From Mycobacterium sp. Root265 (GTDB taxonomy: Bacteria > Actinomycetota > Actinomycetes > Mycobacteriales > Mycobacteriaceae): a stretch of DNA of 41,318 nt. The position numbers and the translations under genes are program-made. The stretch is from NCBI RefSeq assembly GCF_001428895.1, contig NZ_LMJA01000009.1, positions 1-41,318 on the forward strand, written 5' to 3'. Positions 40,842-41,318 of this stretch are shown here, piece after piece (the first letter of the stretch is position 1; every line of letters begins with the position of its first letter). A model generated the notes under the pieces. It was given only the letters and a program-made list of their open reading frames with translations, made no database searches and was not told the DNA's origin.

Positions 40842-41318
40842 GTGGCAACCAATGGGGGCATCGTCATTGTCGGTGGTGGGCTGGCTGCAGCCCGCACGGC
40901 CGAACAATTGCGCCGCGCCGAATACACCGGACCGATCACCATCGTCAGCGACGAGCAGCATCTGCCGTACGACCGGCCGCCGCTGTCCAAGGAAGTTCTG
41001 CGCAACCCCGAGCACGACGTGGTGCTCAAGCCGCAGGAGTTCTACGACGAGGCCGACATCACGCTGCGGCTCGGGTCGGCCGCGCAGTCGGTGGACACCG
41101 CGGCGAAGGCGCTGACCCTGGCCGATGGCTCGACGCTCGAGTATGACGAGCTCGTCATCGCGACCGGCCTTGCACCCAAGCGCATTCCGTCCTTCCCGGA
41201 CCTGGAGGGCATCCGGGTGCTGCGCTCGATCGGCGAGAGTGCCGAACTGCGTGACCACGCCGCGACCGCCCGGCACGCCGTCATCGTCGGCGCCGGCTTC
41301 ATCGGGTGTGAGGTCGCC
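40842..41318 (+). CDS. Ferredoxin-reductase-like NAD(P)/FAD flavoprotein, N-terminal part (runs off the right edge)
   Basis: From GTG 40842 the frame is open for 159 codons to the window end. The product starts VATNGGIVIVGGGLAAARTA, with the FAD-binding GxGxxA motif. It continues through LPYDRPPLSKEVL (typical of ferredoxin/rubredoxin reductases), DELVIATGLAPK, and the NAD-binding motif AVIVGAGFIGCEVA. It would pass electrons from NAD(P)H to a ferredoxin, often for a P450 or oxygenase. It corresponds to Rv0688, which in M. tuberculosis directly follows the SDR gene; here 2.7 kb of arginine genes separate them. No clear ribosome site precedes GTG. Confidence 0.85.
   Translation, partial: MATNGGIVIVGGGLAAARTAEQLRRAEYTGPITIVSDEQHLPYDRPPLSKEVLRNPEHDVVLKPQEFYDEADITLRLGSAAQSVDTAAKALTLADGSTLEYDELVIATGLAPKRIPSFPDLEGIRVLRSIGESAELRDHAATARHAVIVGAGFIGCEVA

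Overview
The window is a high-GC actinobacterial chromosome segment, almost certainly from a rapidly growing Mycobacterium (Mycolicibacterium). RpoB, RpoC, RpsL, RpsG, FusA, Tuf and Mkl read as near-identical to mycobacterial proteins. Gene order follows the M. tuberculosis Rv0651-Rv0688 backbone: rplJ, rplL, mkl, rpoB, rpoC, nfo, fadE8, echA4, a PaaX-like gene, echA5, a TetR gene, rpsL, rpsG, fusA, tuf, then a mycofactocin-type SDR and a ferredoxin-reductase-like gene. Ortholog names and Rv numbers are recalled from memory, not from a search. No rRNA, tRNA, CRISPR array, transposase or phage gene was seen.

Layout. 1-122: start of a leftward aldehyde dehydrogenase, cut by the window edge. 196-1436: L10 operon (promoter, L10 leader with terminator hairpin, rplJ, rplL, 36-bp palindromic terminator). 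1559-2686: mkl (Mce ATPase) and its terminator. 2838-4556: large secreted serine hydrolase. 4607-12344: rpoB-rpoC with promoter and terminator. 12349-17134: mixed block with a mycothiol-dependent-enzyme-like protein, an AbiEi/DUF559-like gene bracketed by two direct copies of a 50-bp dyad repeat, a Ca/Na antiporter, a 51-aa basic protein, endonuclease IV and a PAP2-type membrane enzyme. 17140-22205: cupin-TetR pair facing away from fadE8-echA4-paaX-echA5. 22202-25499: DUF3060 / VanX-like / DUF3060 operon, then two DUF3558 lipoproteins and a TetR regulator. 25500-30213: rpsL-rpsG-fusA-tuf with a long leader and a strong terminator. 30231-33415: leftward two-component system whose kinase appears to carry two transmitter modules. 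33556-41318: SHOCT membrane protein, arginine/ornithine locus (arcD-arcA, and leftward ddaH-rocD with a divergent Lrp regulator), a mycofactocin-coupled SDR behind a steroid-regulon-like box, and the start of a ferredoxin-reductase-like flavoprotein.

How it fits together. Information-processing operons (L10/L12, RNA polymerase, S12/S7/EF-G/EF-Tu) form the conserved skeleton; lineage-variable cassettes sit between them. The most distinctive variable part is at the right. ArcD would import arginine, ArcA and the DDAH-like enzyme would make citrulline from arginine and possibly methylated arginines, and RocD would move ornithine to glutamate semialdehyde. An Lrp regulator sits beside a 20-bp palindrome and phased ATTGC repeats. 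This module separates tuf from the SDR and splits the SDR from the ferredoxin reductase, which are adjacent in M. tuberculosis as Rv0687-Rv0688. The mycofactocin locus would be expected just beyond the right edge. Several small genes (antiporter, nfo, PAP2, cupin, DUF3060, DUF3558) have a -10-like hexamer 6-8 nt before the start codon, the arrangement expected of leaderless mycobacterial mRNAs.
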